Shown here piece after piece: positions 1-7,700 of a DNA stretch of 8,583 nucleotides (positions are counted from its first letter, which is position 1; every line of letters begins with the position of its first letter). The translations under genes and the position numbers were made by a program. The stretch lies in assembly GCA_902468045.1 (NCBI GenBank), contig CABQXG010000039.1, positions 1 through 8,583 of the forward strand, read 5' to 3'. Source of the DNA: an uncultured Collinsella sp. GTDB taxonomy: Bacteria > Actinomycetota > Coriobacteriia > Coriobacteriales > Coriobacteriaceae. The notes under the pieces are model-generated. The model ran no database searches, was not told the origin of the DNA, and worked only from the letters and a program-made list of their open reading frames with translations.

Positions 1-7
1 GTCATTC

Positions 8-49
8 AAAAGGCAAGGCATGACCAGAAGGTCTATGCCTTGCCTTTTT
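8..49 (+). terminator. Intrinsic terminator of an upstream gene
   Basis: The left arm (8-25) pairs with the right arm (30-48). An inner GACC/GGTC stem closes a four-base loop (26-29). One unpaired T at 34 separates it from a 14-bp outer stem built around GGCAAGGCAT/ATGCCTTGCC. The right arm ends in a run of five T (45-49), as in a Rho-independent terminator on the + strand. The run of A on the left flank (8-11) means it could also work weakly on the other strand. It separates the ABC operon from whatever lies upstream of the window. Confidence 0.9.
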
Positions 50-55
50 CATGCC

Positions 56-111
56 TAGTCGTTGGGGACGTTCTTGTTTGACTAGTCGTTTAAGAACGTC
101 CCCAACGACTA
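56..111. repeat. Perfect 20-bp inverted repeat, REP/MITE-like element
   Basis: Positions 56-75 are the exact reverse complement of 92-111, with a 16-nt loop (76-91). The loop contains the palindrome GACTAGTC, and the nonamer CTAGTCGTT occurs twice in direct orientation (55-63 and 82-90). No T-run follows the right arm, so it is not a normal terminator. The unit has the size and shape of a REP or BIME-like element, or a minimal MITE. Whether it is dispersed in the genome cannot be seen from one copy. It sits between the upstream terminator and the putative promoter of the ABC operon. Confidence 0.75.
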
Positions 112-115
112 CCAA

Positions 116-162
116 TTGTTTTCAGTTCGTAAACTTGCATATATGCATTTATATATGCATTT
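116..162 (+). promoter_or_regulatory. Putative promoter with AT-rich tandem/palindromic operator
   Basis: In an otherwise GC-rich window this segment is strikingly AT-rich. ATATATGCATTT is repeated perfectly head to tail (139-150 and 151-162). The first copy forms part of a 12-bp palindrome, TGCATATATGCA (136-147). A weak sigma-70-like pair can be drawn with TTGTTT (116-121), an 18-bp spacer and TATATG (140-145). If that is right, the repeat covers the -10 region and would suit a repressor site. Paired AT-rich palindromes resemble ArgR-type boxes, but assignment to a regulator is a guess. About 70 nt of leader follow before the start codon at 230, and I see nothing else in it. Confidence 0.4.
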
Positions 163-229
163 GCTGGAGGTAGCGCTGAGCGGTATCCTGTTAAGTCGTC
201 AGCATACGATTCAACAGGGAAGGCAGATT

Positions 230-1151
230 ATGCATTCTCCCCAACAGTGCGATGCGCAGACCCAGCCGGTATGCAGCCGTCGCATCTTTTTGGGTAGCGC
301 TCTCGCTGCGAGCGCTTCCGTCGTCGCCGGCGCGCTCGCCGGCTGTCAGCGCCCGTCCACGCTCAAGGTGGTTCAGCCCACGACGGGCGGCGGTCGCGAC
401 GACCTGTCCGATTCCGTGATCGGCAAGGATAAGATCCGCATCGGCATGGAGGCGGCCTACGCCCCGTACAACTGGCAGGTTTCCGAAGCCAGCGAGTACA
501 CCATCCCCATCGACAACGTACAGGGCGCCTATGCCGATGGCTACGACGTGCAGATCGCCAAGATCGTCTGCAAGGCCCTCGGTGGCGAGCCCGTTGCCGT
601 CAAGCAGAGCTTCTCGGGCCTCATCGATTCGCTCAACAACGGCCAGATCGACCTCATCATCGCCGGCATGAGCGCCACGCCCGAGCGCGAGGAGTCGGTC
701 GGCTTTTCCGACCCGTACTTCATTGGCTACTTTGGCCTATTCGTAAAAGAGGGCTCGCCCTACCAAAACGCCACCAAGCTTAGCGACTTTAGCGGTGCCA
801 CGGTGCCAAAAGGATACCATGCTCGACACCGTCATCGACGAGATCCCGGGCGTTGTGCACAAAAACCCGGTCGACTCCGTCCCCACGGTGTTCTCGAACC
901 TGCTGCAGGGCACCTGCGACGCCGTGACCTACAACACCGAGAACGAGAAGGGCTATATGGCTCAAAACCCGGGCATCGTTCCCATTCATTTTGCCGAAGG
1001 CGAGGGCTTTAAGCAGGAGGTCGCGGCAAACGTCGGCTGCCGCAAGGGCTCGGACAAACTGCTTAAGCTCATCGACAAGACACTCAAGGGCATTAGCCAA
1101 GAGGAGCGCGACCAAATGTGGGACGCGTGCCTCGACCGTCAGCCGGCATAG
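230..1151 (+). pseudogene. Amino-acid ABC transporter substrate-binding lipoprotein, frameshifted
   Basis: This is a family 3 solute-binding protein for polar amino acids, the extracellular receptor of the importer encoded by the next two genes. The ATG at 230 is preceded by the purine-rich GGGAAGG. The N-terminus has a Tat-like SRRIFLG motif (residues 16-22), a hydrophobic stretch and a lipobox LAGC with Cys39, so it should be an exported lipoprotein. Family hallmarks follow: GYDVQIAKIV, and SATPERE with Arg153, the usual carboxylate-binding arginine. The reading frame from 230 holds to about 805. The C-terminal lobe then continues in another frame, from CAAAAGGAT (807) to the TAG at 1149-1151. 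Joined, the two parts give about 306 residues, a normal length. Without correction, translation ends in unrelated residues at 1012. The second part looks undamaged, so the lesion is recent or a sequencing error. The permease follows after 9 nt. Confidence 0.85.
793..808 (+). repeat. 8-bp tandem duplication at the frameshift
   Basis: CGGTGCCA occurs twice without a gap (793-800 and 801-808), exactly where the substrate-binding protein changes frame. The two frames are reconciled by adding two bases (modulo 3) here: a missing five-base segment or a third copy of the octamer would both restore one open frame. Removing one copy would not. The duplication may be a by-product of a small deletion rather than its cause. 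Confidence 0.6.
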
Positions 1152-1160
1152 GGAGGCAGC

Positions 1161-2309
1161 ATGAAAACCGTCAATCGCCTGGCCTCCTTTATTAAGGCCG
1201 ACCACCGTTATGTATACCTGGGCACGAGCGTTATCGCGGCGCTCGGCCTGGCGTTTAGCCAGCGCAACCCCACGCCGCTGAGCTTCTTGGCCCCCACCGG
1301 TATCTTCCAGGATTGCCTTTGGGCGATTCTTTGGGCCTGGATTGTCGTGTCGGCGGCGGCGCTGGTCACCAAGCTTATGCACTGGAGCGACTATCGCGTA
1401 AAGTCGCCGTTCGCCTCCGAGCGTTTCCGCCGCGGCGCGCGCCTGGGTAGCTATGTTGTGGTCGCCATCGCAGCGATCTTTTTCGTGGACCGCTGCATCA
1501 TGTCGTTTATCGACCTGGTGCAGGTGAGCATTGTCTCGGATTCCAACCCCAGCGACTTTTTGTCGAGCCTGGTCTACATGACCTACAAGAGCGGCGACTT
1601 CTTCATCCGCGGCATCGAGATCACCGTCGCGCTTGCCACCTTCGGCACCGTCATCGCATTCTTCCTGGCGCTGCTCTTTGTGTTCCTGCGTATTCAGACC
1701 TTCGACCGCGTGGACAACGACCTGGTGCGCTTCTTTAAGAGTATCGGCCGCGGCTTTGCGACCATCTATTCCACCATCGTGCGCGGTACGCCCATGATGG
1801 TCCAGGGCCTACTCATCTATTACGCGGGCTTCACCGTTTTGCGCGGCATGGGCTTCGAGACCGCCCAGGCCAACCAGATCTGGAGCACCTTCACCGCCGG
1901 CCTCGTCACCATCTCGCTCAACTCCACCGCCTACATGATGGAGGTCCTGCGCGGCGGCATCGAGTCCATCGATCCCGGCCAGGCCGAGGCGGCGCGCTCG
2001 CTGGGTCTGTCGCAGTGGCAGGCCATGCGCAAGGTCGTGTTCCCCCAGGGTATTAAAAACGCGATTCCGGCGCTCACCAACGAGCTCATCATCAACATCA
2101 AGGATTCGTCGGTGCTCTCGGTCATCGGCGTGTTCGACCTCATGTACGCCACCACCACCGTTGCCGGCGTGTACTACCGCCAGATGGAGGTCTACTGCGT
2201 GGCGCTCGTGGTCTACCTGATCCTGACGCTCGTGGCGAGCCGCCTGCTCGAGGCCTTTGGCAAAAAGCTCGGCGCCGAGGCCCCGGCAACGCTGCCCAGC
2301 TCTAACTAG
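1161..2309 (+). CDS. Amino-acid ABC transporter permease (HisM/GlnP type)
   Basis: This inner-membrane permease forms the channel of a polar amino-acid importer. It has 382 residues, starting at the ATG at 1161 behind GGGAGG (1151-1156). The C-terminal 235 residues are the classic BPD-type permease domain: a membrane segment near 150-177, RGTPMMVQ at 208-215, and the cytoplasmic EAA loop from Glu276 (EAARSLG, then [12 protein letters not shown] to 305), which docks on the ATPase. Further membrane segments lie around 317-333 and 343-363. Homologues are usually about 220-250 residues. Here roughly 140 extra N-terminal residues carry about three more hydrophobic segments (near 18-34, 51-71 and 96-112). 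Only one permease gene is present, so it probably acts as a homodimer. The ATPase starts 22 nt downstream, consistent with one transcript. Confidence 0.95.
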   Translation: MKTVNRLASFIKADHRYVYLGTSVIAALGLAFSQRNPTPLSFLAPTGIFQDCLWAILWAWIVVSAAALVTKLMHWSDYRVKSPFASERFRRGARLGSYVVVAIAAIFFVDRCIMSFIDLVQVSIVSDSNPSDFLSSLVYMTYKSGDFFIRGIEITVALATFGTVIAFFLALLFVFLRIQTFDRVDNDLVRFFKSIGRGFATIYSTIVRGTPMMVQGLLIYYAGFTVLRGMGFETAQANQIWSTFTAGLVTISLNSTAYMMEVLRGGIESIDPGQAEAARSLGLSQWQAMRKVVFPQGIKNAIPALTNELIINIKDSSVLSVIGVFDLMYATTTVAGVYYRQMEVYCVALVVYLILTLVASRLLEAFGKKLGAEAPATLPSSN

Positions 2310-2331
2310 GCTTAAGACGAGGAGAATCATC

Positions 2332-3117
2332 ATGGCAGATACCGCCATTACCGGCACCGCGGCCGCCGCACAGATCAATGAGCCGCTCATCCGCGTCGAG
2401 GGCCTGCGCAAGAGCTTCGGCTCGCTCGAGGTGCTCAAGGGCATCGACCTGTCCGTTAACCCCGGCGAGGTCGTCACCATTATCGGCGCCTCGGGCTCGG
2501 GCAAGTCGACTTTCCTGCGCTGCCTCAACCTGCTCGAGACCCCGGACGCGGGCCACATCTGGTTCCACGGCCAGGACCTTACGGCCGAACGCTGCAACAT
2601 CAACAGGCTGCGCGAGGACATCGGCATGGTGTTCCAGGGCTTTAACCTGTTCAACAACATGGACGTGCTCGACAACTGCACGCTTGCGCCCGTCATGCTC
2701 AAAAAGATGAGCAAGGCCGAGGCTGAAAAAATTGCGATGGAGCATCTGACGAGCGTGGGACTCGAAAAGTTCGCACACGCCGCCGTGGGTCGCCTGTCCG
2801 GCGGCCAAAAGCAGCGCGTGGCCATCGCCCGCGCCTTGTGCATGAACCCGCAAATCATGCTGTTCGACGAGCCGACCTCTGCGCTCGACCCCGAGATCGT
2901 GGGCGAGGTGCTCGAGGTCATGCGCAAGCTCGCCGCCGACGGCATGACCATGGTCGTCGTCACGCACGAGATGGCTTTTGCCCGCACGGTGTCCGACCGC
3001 GTGGTCTTTATGGACAAGGGCGTGGTGCTCGAGGACGCCGCGCCGGCTGAGCTCTTCGGCAATCCCAAGCACCAGCGCACCCGCGAGTTCCTCTCGCGTT
3101 ATCTCAACGACAAATAA
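2332..3117 (+). CDS. Amino-acid ABC transporter ATP-binding protein (GlnQ/HisP type)
   Basis: This is the cytoplasmic ATPase that drives the importer. The start is the ATG at 2332, behind GAGGAG (2319-2324), giving 261 residues, close to the family norm. All ABC motifs are present and intact: Walker [10 protein letters not shown] (52-60), Q-loop Gln102 in VFQGFNLF, signature LSGGQ (155-159), Walker B IMLFDEP (175-181) with Glu180, D-loop SALD (183-186) and switch His212 in VVVTHEM. The sequence around the Q-loop and the ending [15 protein letters not shown] are typical of the polar amino-acid subfamily. It is the last gene of the importer, and a strong hairpin terminator follows 8 nt after its stop. 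Because it and the permease are intact, they could still work with another binding protein encoded elsewhere. Longer starts overlapping the permease lack a ribosome-binding site. Confidence 0.97.
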   Translation: MADTAITGTAAAAQINEPLIRVEGLRKSFGSLEVLKGIDLSVNPGEVVTIIGASGSGKSTFLRCLNLLETPDAGHIWFHGQDLTAERCNINRLREDIGMVFQGFNLFNNMDVLDNCTLAPVMLKKMSKAEAEKIAMEHLTSVGLEKFAHAAVGRLSGGQKQRVAIARALCMNPQIMLFDEPTSALDPEIVGEVLEVMRKLAADGMTMVVVTHEMAFARTVSDRVVFMDKGVVLEDAAPAELFGNPKHQRTREFLSRYLNDK

Positions 3118-3125
3118 TGCAAGCG

Positions 3126-3164
3126 AACGTGGCAAAGGGACCGCCTCTTTGCCACGTTATTTTT
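3126..3164 (+). terminator. Intrinsic terminator between the ABC operon and the M20 peptidase
   Basis: A perfect 12-bp stem (3126-3137 with 3147-3158, core AACGTGGCAAAG) closes a 9-nt loop and is followed by ATTTTTT (3159-3164 plus flanks). This is a textbook Rho-independent terminator for the importer operon. The U-tract runs directly into the GGAGGA Shine-Dalgarno of the next gene (3165-3170), so the peptidase has no room for its own promoter after the hairpin. It would depend on read-through or on a promoter upstream of it. Confidence 0.9.
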
Positions 3165-3174
3165 GGAGGAAGGC

Positions 3175-4602
3175 ATGGCCGAGGTTTGGCGCTTCTTTGC
3201 GCACGAGGATGATTTTGCCGATATCGACGAGGTCGGCGCGTGCGAGCGCCTGGGCCGCGTGCTGTCGTTTCCGACGATTTCGAGCATGGATGCCCAGACG
3301 GTGGACTGGCAGGCGTTTGACGACCTGCGCGCCTATATGCAGCAGGGCTGGCCGCGCGTGTTTGCGACGGGCGAGGTCGAGCTCATCGACCATTCGCTGC
3401 TCGTGACGCTTGCCGGCACCGACCCCGCCCTCAAGCCGGTCATGCTCATGGGCCACATGGACGTGGTTCCCGTGGTGCCGGGCACCGAGACGGACTGGAC
3501 GCACGATCCCTTTAGCGGGCACGTGGACGACACCTATATTTGGGGTCGCGGCGCCATCGATATGAAAGACCAGGTTGCGGGCATCTTGGAGGCCGTTGAG
3601 TATGCGCTGGCGCACGGCTGGCAACACGAACGAACGCTGCTGCTGGCCTTTGGCCAGGATGAGGAGACCACGCAGTACGGCGCGGGTGCCATTGGTCGCG
3701 CGCTCGAGGAGCGTGGCGTTGAGCTTGAGTACCTGATCGACGAGGGCGACTATCGTATCGTTGCGGCTGCCGAGTACAGCGCAGGTGAGGGTTGGCTTAT
3801 GCATGCCGATCTTGCCGAGAAGGGCTATGCCGATATCGTGCTCAGGACGAAGAGCGAAGGCGGGCATTCTTCCAACCCTTACGGCGGCACGTCGCTCGAA
3901 GTGCTCAGCCGCGCTATTGCCGCGATTTGCGATATCGAGTGGCCGGCGCGTGTGACCGACCTGCTTGCCGCGCAGCTCGTCGAGCTGGGGCTTTATACCG
4001 CAGACGAGATTGCTGCCAGCAAGGATGCCATCGTGCGCGACTGCCTCGCCAGCAAAAAGCTGTACCCGCTTGTAACCACCACCTGCGCACCCACGCAAAT
4101 CGAAGGCGGCAGTACCGGTGCCAACGTAATGCCGCAGGATATGTGGGCCAATATCAACTTCCGCATGCTCGAGGGCACGAGCGTGGCCGATGTCGTGGCC
4201 TGCTGCCGCGAGGCCGTTGCCACCGCTGGGCTCGCTGGCCGAGTCGAGGTCGAGCTGGGCCCCGGCAGCTCCGAGCCCTCGCCGTCCCCGCGCGTGGGCG
4301 GTCCGGGGCTCGAGGCCGTTCGCGCCATCGCCGCCCGCTATTTCCGTGATCCCAAGAGGACGGAGGAAAACGGATCGTCTGCGGTGGGCCAAGAGCCGAT
4401 CAGCATCGTGCCCTCGACCGTGATTGGCGCAACCGATGCCGCCAACTACCAGCGCATTTGCCGCGAGTGCATCCGCTTCTCCGCCTTTGTGGTCGACGAT
4501 GACGAATGCGACCGCGGTGTCCACGGCACCAACGAGCGCATCACCCGTCGCGCCTACCTCCAAGGCACCCGCTTCCTCATCGCCCTGCTCCGCACGCTCT
4601 AG
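3175..4602 (+). CDS. M20 family metallopeptidase (PM20D1/CPS1-like)
   Basis: This is a probable cytoplasmic di-zinc amidohydrolase of the M20 family that cleaves peptides or N-acyl amino acids. The ATG at 3175 sits five bases after GGAGG (3165-3169), giving 475 residues; a TTG at 3163 lies inside the terminator U-tract and is unlikely. Visible catalytic features are His94 and Asp96 in MGHMDVVP, bridging Asp129 in GRGAIDMKD, catalytic Glu163 and ligand Glu164 in GQDEET, a ligand Asp189 in LIDEGD, dimerisation-domain His231 in GGHSSNP, and ligand His450 in RGVHGTNE. The set is complete, so the enzyme should be active. Overall layout and length resemble carboxypeptidase S/PM20D1 rather than the shorter DapE or ArgE types. 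No signal peptide is seen. Placed after an amino-acid importer, it probably releases amino acids from imported conjugates; the substrate cannot be told from sequence. Confidence 0.93.
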   Translation: MAEVWRFFAHEDDFADIDEVGACERLGRVLSFPTISSMDAQTVDWQAFDDLRAYMQQGWPRVFATGEVELIDHSLLVTLAGTDPALKPVMLMGHMDVVPVVPGTETDWTHDPFSGHVDDTYIWGRGAIDMKDQVAGILEAVEYALAHGWQHERTLLLAFGQDEETTQYGAGAIGRALEERGVELEYLIDEGDYRIVAAAEYSAGEGWLMHADLAEKGYADIVLRTKSEGGHSSNPYGGTSLEVLSRAIAAICDIEWPARVTDLLAAQLVELGLYTADEIAASKDAIVRDCLASKKLYPLVTTTCAPTQIEGGSTGANVMPQDMWANINFRMLEGTSVADVVACCREAVATAGLAGRVEVELGPGSSEPSPSPRVGGPGLEAVRAIAARYFRDPKRTEENGSSAVGQEPISIVPSTVIGATDAANYQRICRECIRFSAFVVDDDECDRGVHGTNERITRRAYLQGTRFLIALLRTL

Positions 4603-4788
4603 AATGTGACAAAGGGACTGAGCCGATTTCATCGGTAATGAGACAAAAACTGTAATAGAAAAAGGCTAAGATATCTTAAGAGACATATGCTGGGGTTGGT
4701 ATTCCTTGAACGACCGCGGGCATGTGCCAGACCGCCTCGGCCCCCGGGGGGCGCCCGGGCAGGTCGCCGTGTGGCTGGGGAGGAAATT
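4603..4788 (+). promoter_or_regulatory. Intergenic region and leader of the surface-protein gene
   Basis: This 186-bp stretch has no supported gene. It opens with a small hairpin, CCGAT-TTC-ATCGG (4623-4635), with no T-run, so no convincing terminator follows the peptidase. TGTAAT (4651-4656) is a fair -10 hexamer, with a poor -35 (TTCATC, 4628-4633) 17 bp upstream. A 12-bp palindrome, TAAGATATCTTA (4667-4678), could be a regulator site close to the start of transcription. The 3' part turns extremely GC-rich. It contains C5G6 (4741-4751) and GCCCGGGC (4753-4760), and 4730-4737 can pair imperfectly with 4757-4765 just before the ribosome-binding site. Promoter placement is weak. Confidence 0.35.
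4777..4785 (+). promoter_or_regulatory. Shine-Dalgarno that fixes the surface-protein start at 4789
   Basis: GGGGAGGAA lies directly before ATTATG, with good spacing to the ATG at 4789. It is the best ribosome-binding site near the gene. The other in-frame ATGs, at 4687 and 4900, have only poor purine stretches before them. This choice matters because it places the nine-G tract inside the translated region. Confidence 0.75.
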
Positions 4789-7700
4789 ATGCAGGAGCTC
4801 AGAGAGATGACGTCTCGACTCGTGAATATTGCTACCGGGGGGGGGTGTCTAAGCAGGGAACTTCCTGGTGAACACCGGCCGCGCGAGCGGTGGTCCGTCA
4901 TGTCTTGTGGCCGTCGTCGCGGGCTGCGCTCGGTCTCGCCATATGCGATTGTTCTGGCCCTCGCCATCGCGCTGACGGCGAGTTTCTTCCTGCCGCTTCG
5001 TGCCGAGGCGGCAATTTCGGACCACACGGTTCCGACGATTTCGCCTTCGGGGACAACAATCAACCTGTTTGATTACTGGGTGAATCCCGATAACCATCTG
5101 TCGGTTTCCGGCAACGGCGGCATCAACAAGAACCACCGCTTCCAGTTCAAGGATCAAGAAGCCAGCGAGGAACTTAACCAGTATACGGGTGGCTCCCGGG
5201 TCCGCACCGGCATCGTGAACAATGTTCTTGCCGGTGGTTACCCGAAACTCATCGACCGCTGGGGGGGAGAATCCCTCGGCTACCTGTTTGATTCCTCCGT
5301 CCAGACGGGCAAGATATCCCATATGGGTGTGACGGGTCTGTTGCAGGCCAAGGGTGGCTACTACGAGTATGACAGCTCGCGGAACTACGCGGCGTACAAC
5401 GCCAATAAGAATGCATTTGATGTCTACAATGCTGCCGGCGTTATGCAAGCGGGGGCTGAGCCTCATTCAGTAGGCCAGTTCTTCCCCTTCGATGCGGCCG
5501 ATGAGGTATTCAAGGAAAAGGACGGCAAACTCGTCCCGAACGGCATTACGTCGCAGAACAACGGACCCCTCAACCATTATTTCGGCCTCTCCATGTCGTC
5601 GCGCTTCGTGCAGCCGAAGGATGGCAAAACGAACGCTGACAAGCCCATGACCTTTGAGTTCGCCGGAGACGACGACGTCTGGGTGTTCATTGACGATGTC
5701 CTCGTGGGCGACATTGGCGGTATCCACGCCAGTGCTGATCTGACCATTAACTTCCAAACGGGCGACATCAGCGTTAACAATTCCGCAAATGGCACGCTGA
5801 AAAGCAAGTTCAAGGATGCGGGGCGGGATATTTCGGGCTTCAACGGCAACACCTTCGCTGACGGCACCAACCACACGCTCAAGTTCTTCTACTTGGAGCG
5901 TGGCGCCACCGACTCCAACATGAGGCTCAAGTTCAACCTCGTGACGGTTCCCGAGTCCGACATTATCAAGTTCGACCAGGATGGCGGTCTGGTGGAGGGT
6001 GCTCAGTTCGCGCTGTACAAGACAGACGAGTGGTTCGCTGACACGACCACTAACCCAGAAAACCTACTTGGCTCCGGCACCACGAACGCGAATGGACAAC
6101 TGACGCTCACGAATGACGTGGACAACGGCGTTATCAACTTCGATGACCTTTATAAAGAGCATGGTTACCAGTACTACCTCCTGAAGGAAACAAAGGCGCC
6201 TAACGGTTACCGCTCGAGTCTCACGGCGACGCATGGCAGCATGCAGCTCGAGTACGTGTCCGCGAGCGACGACAAGGACGCCGCGGGCGGCGTCATCATT
6301 AACCGCGGCGGTATGGACGCGGACAGCGCCGTGTGGCAGACGGGTGCGTTCGCCGGCGCGAAGGAGACCATCACCGCGCCGTCGATCGTGTACAAGGCGA
6401 ACGATGACCAGACGAAGTCCAACAAGACCGTCAGCCTGGACTCCGGCATACTGTTCGCTGTGGTGCTCAAGCGCGATAAAAGCGCAAACACAGATATCAA
6501 CGATCCGAACAGTTGGTACGCCGTGTCGGGCGACCCATCGACGGGAGCGGGATACACCCTCGCCAAGAAGCCGAGCATGGCCGGCGCTATCGAGGCGGCG
6601 AAGAAGGACCTGCACGCCTTCACGCTCAACACGAGCGGCCAGTACCAGGTAGAGATTCCGTATCTGCCCGGTGACATCTCCAAGTACTACTACCTGCTGA
6701 GCGGTAATGACCGCAAGAATGCCGAGTACACGGTGGCCATCTACCACACAATGGCGAGCTCGATCGGCGACGCGACGCCCGAGAACACCGTCCACGTGTA
6801 CAGCGACGACATCGCAGACGGCACGAACTTCAAGCGACAGTTCGCCACGCGCTTGCTCGTCACGAACATCCAGAATCGCCTGTTCGTGCAGAAGACCGAT
6901 ACCGAGGGTAAGCCCGTTGACGGGGCGAAGTTCGGCCTTTACAAGTCCACCCAGGTGACTACGGATGCGAACGGCAAGGCCGTGCTCGATGGCGACCAGG
7001 CCCCCTACGACACCCTGACGACGAGGTCGGTCGCCAACCCGGTCAAGCTCGAAGGGGCGGGCGTATTCCCGTCTACGAGCGACAGTAGCGAGCCGCTCGT
7101 GAAGGGTACCTACTTCCTGAAGGAGGTCTCGGCGCCCAAGGGCTTCCTGCTTAACGACACGCTCACCAAGGTGATTGTGGACGATTACGGCGTCCATGCC
7201 GATGCTGGTACGGCCGATGACGGCGTCTCGACGTTCGTGGGGCCGGGCACGCTTATGAAGAGTCTGGGCCAGTTTGGCGCAGAGGCCGACATCGACAACA
7301 CACTCACGTGGATCAAGGGTATGCGGCAGACATCGGATGGCGTGACCGATGGCGGTAATCTTTCGTGGAGCGATGTCGATTCCGCCGGTGCCGGCGACAC
7401 GGTACACCTCAAGTACGGCGCCAACGGACGTATCTACCAGTATGGGCCCACCAAGGCGGGCGAACCCTACCGCCTGGAGACCGAGACGGGCTGGATACGT
7501 ATGGGCATCACGCAGGATGAACCTGGTGTCACTAATGCGAAGGGCACCCGCGCCGATCTGGGCGACATGAACCTGAATGCCCTGTTCACGGGCGCCACCT
7601 GCGTGCGCGTGGCGAACGAACGCGAGGCGAGCCTCGAGGTGACGAAGAAAGTTGACGTGCCCGATGGCCTGACGGGCAATAAGGACGCGGGGTTCACCTT

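Noticed and set aside
56..111. Inverted repeat as a second terminator
   Set aside because: No T-run follows the right arm, and a strong terminator already lies directly upstream.
116..229. Upstream TTG start extending the substrate-binding protein
   Set aside because: The extra residues include a repeat-encoded YMHLYMHL from the AT-rich element, and the twin-arginine/lipobox signal fits the start at 230.
803..812. Programmed ribosomal frameshift in the binding protein
   Set aside because: No recognisable slippery heptamer or +1 site is present. The protein sequence at the junction lacks residues expected in the family, which points to a small deletion or sequencing error.
1809..3135. Long - strand open frames across the permease and ATPase
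   Set aside because: Both + strand genes have complete motifs; the antisense frames have no domains or ribosome-binding sites.
3157..4632. 491-codon open frame on the - strand opposite the peptidase
   Set aside because: It is antisense to a fully conserved M20 gene with all metal ligands, and its His/Ala-rich translation is typical of a shadow frame.
4623..4635. Hairpin after the peptidase as its terminator
   Set aside because: The stem has only five pairs and is followed by TAATGAGAC rather than a T-run.
5240..5251. YPK in the surface protein as a pilin motif
   Set aside because: It lies within AGGYPKLIDRW in the N-terminal module. The motif context of sortase-polymerised backbone pilins is missing.
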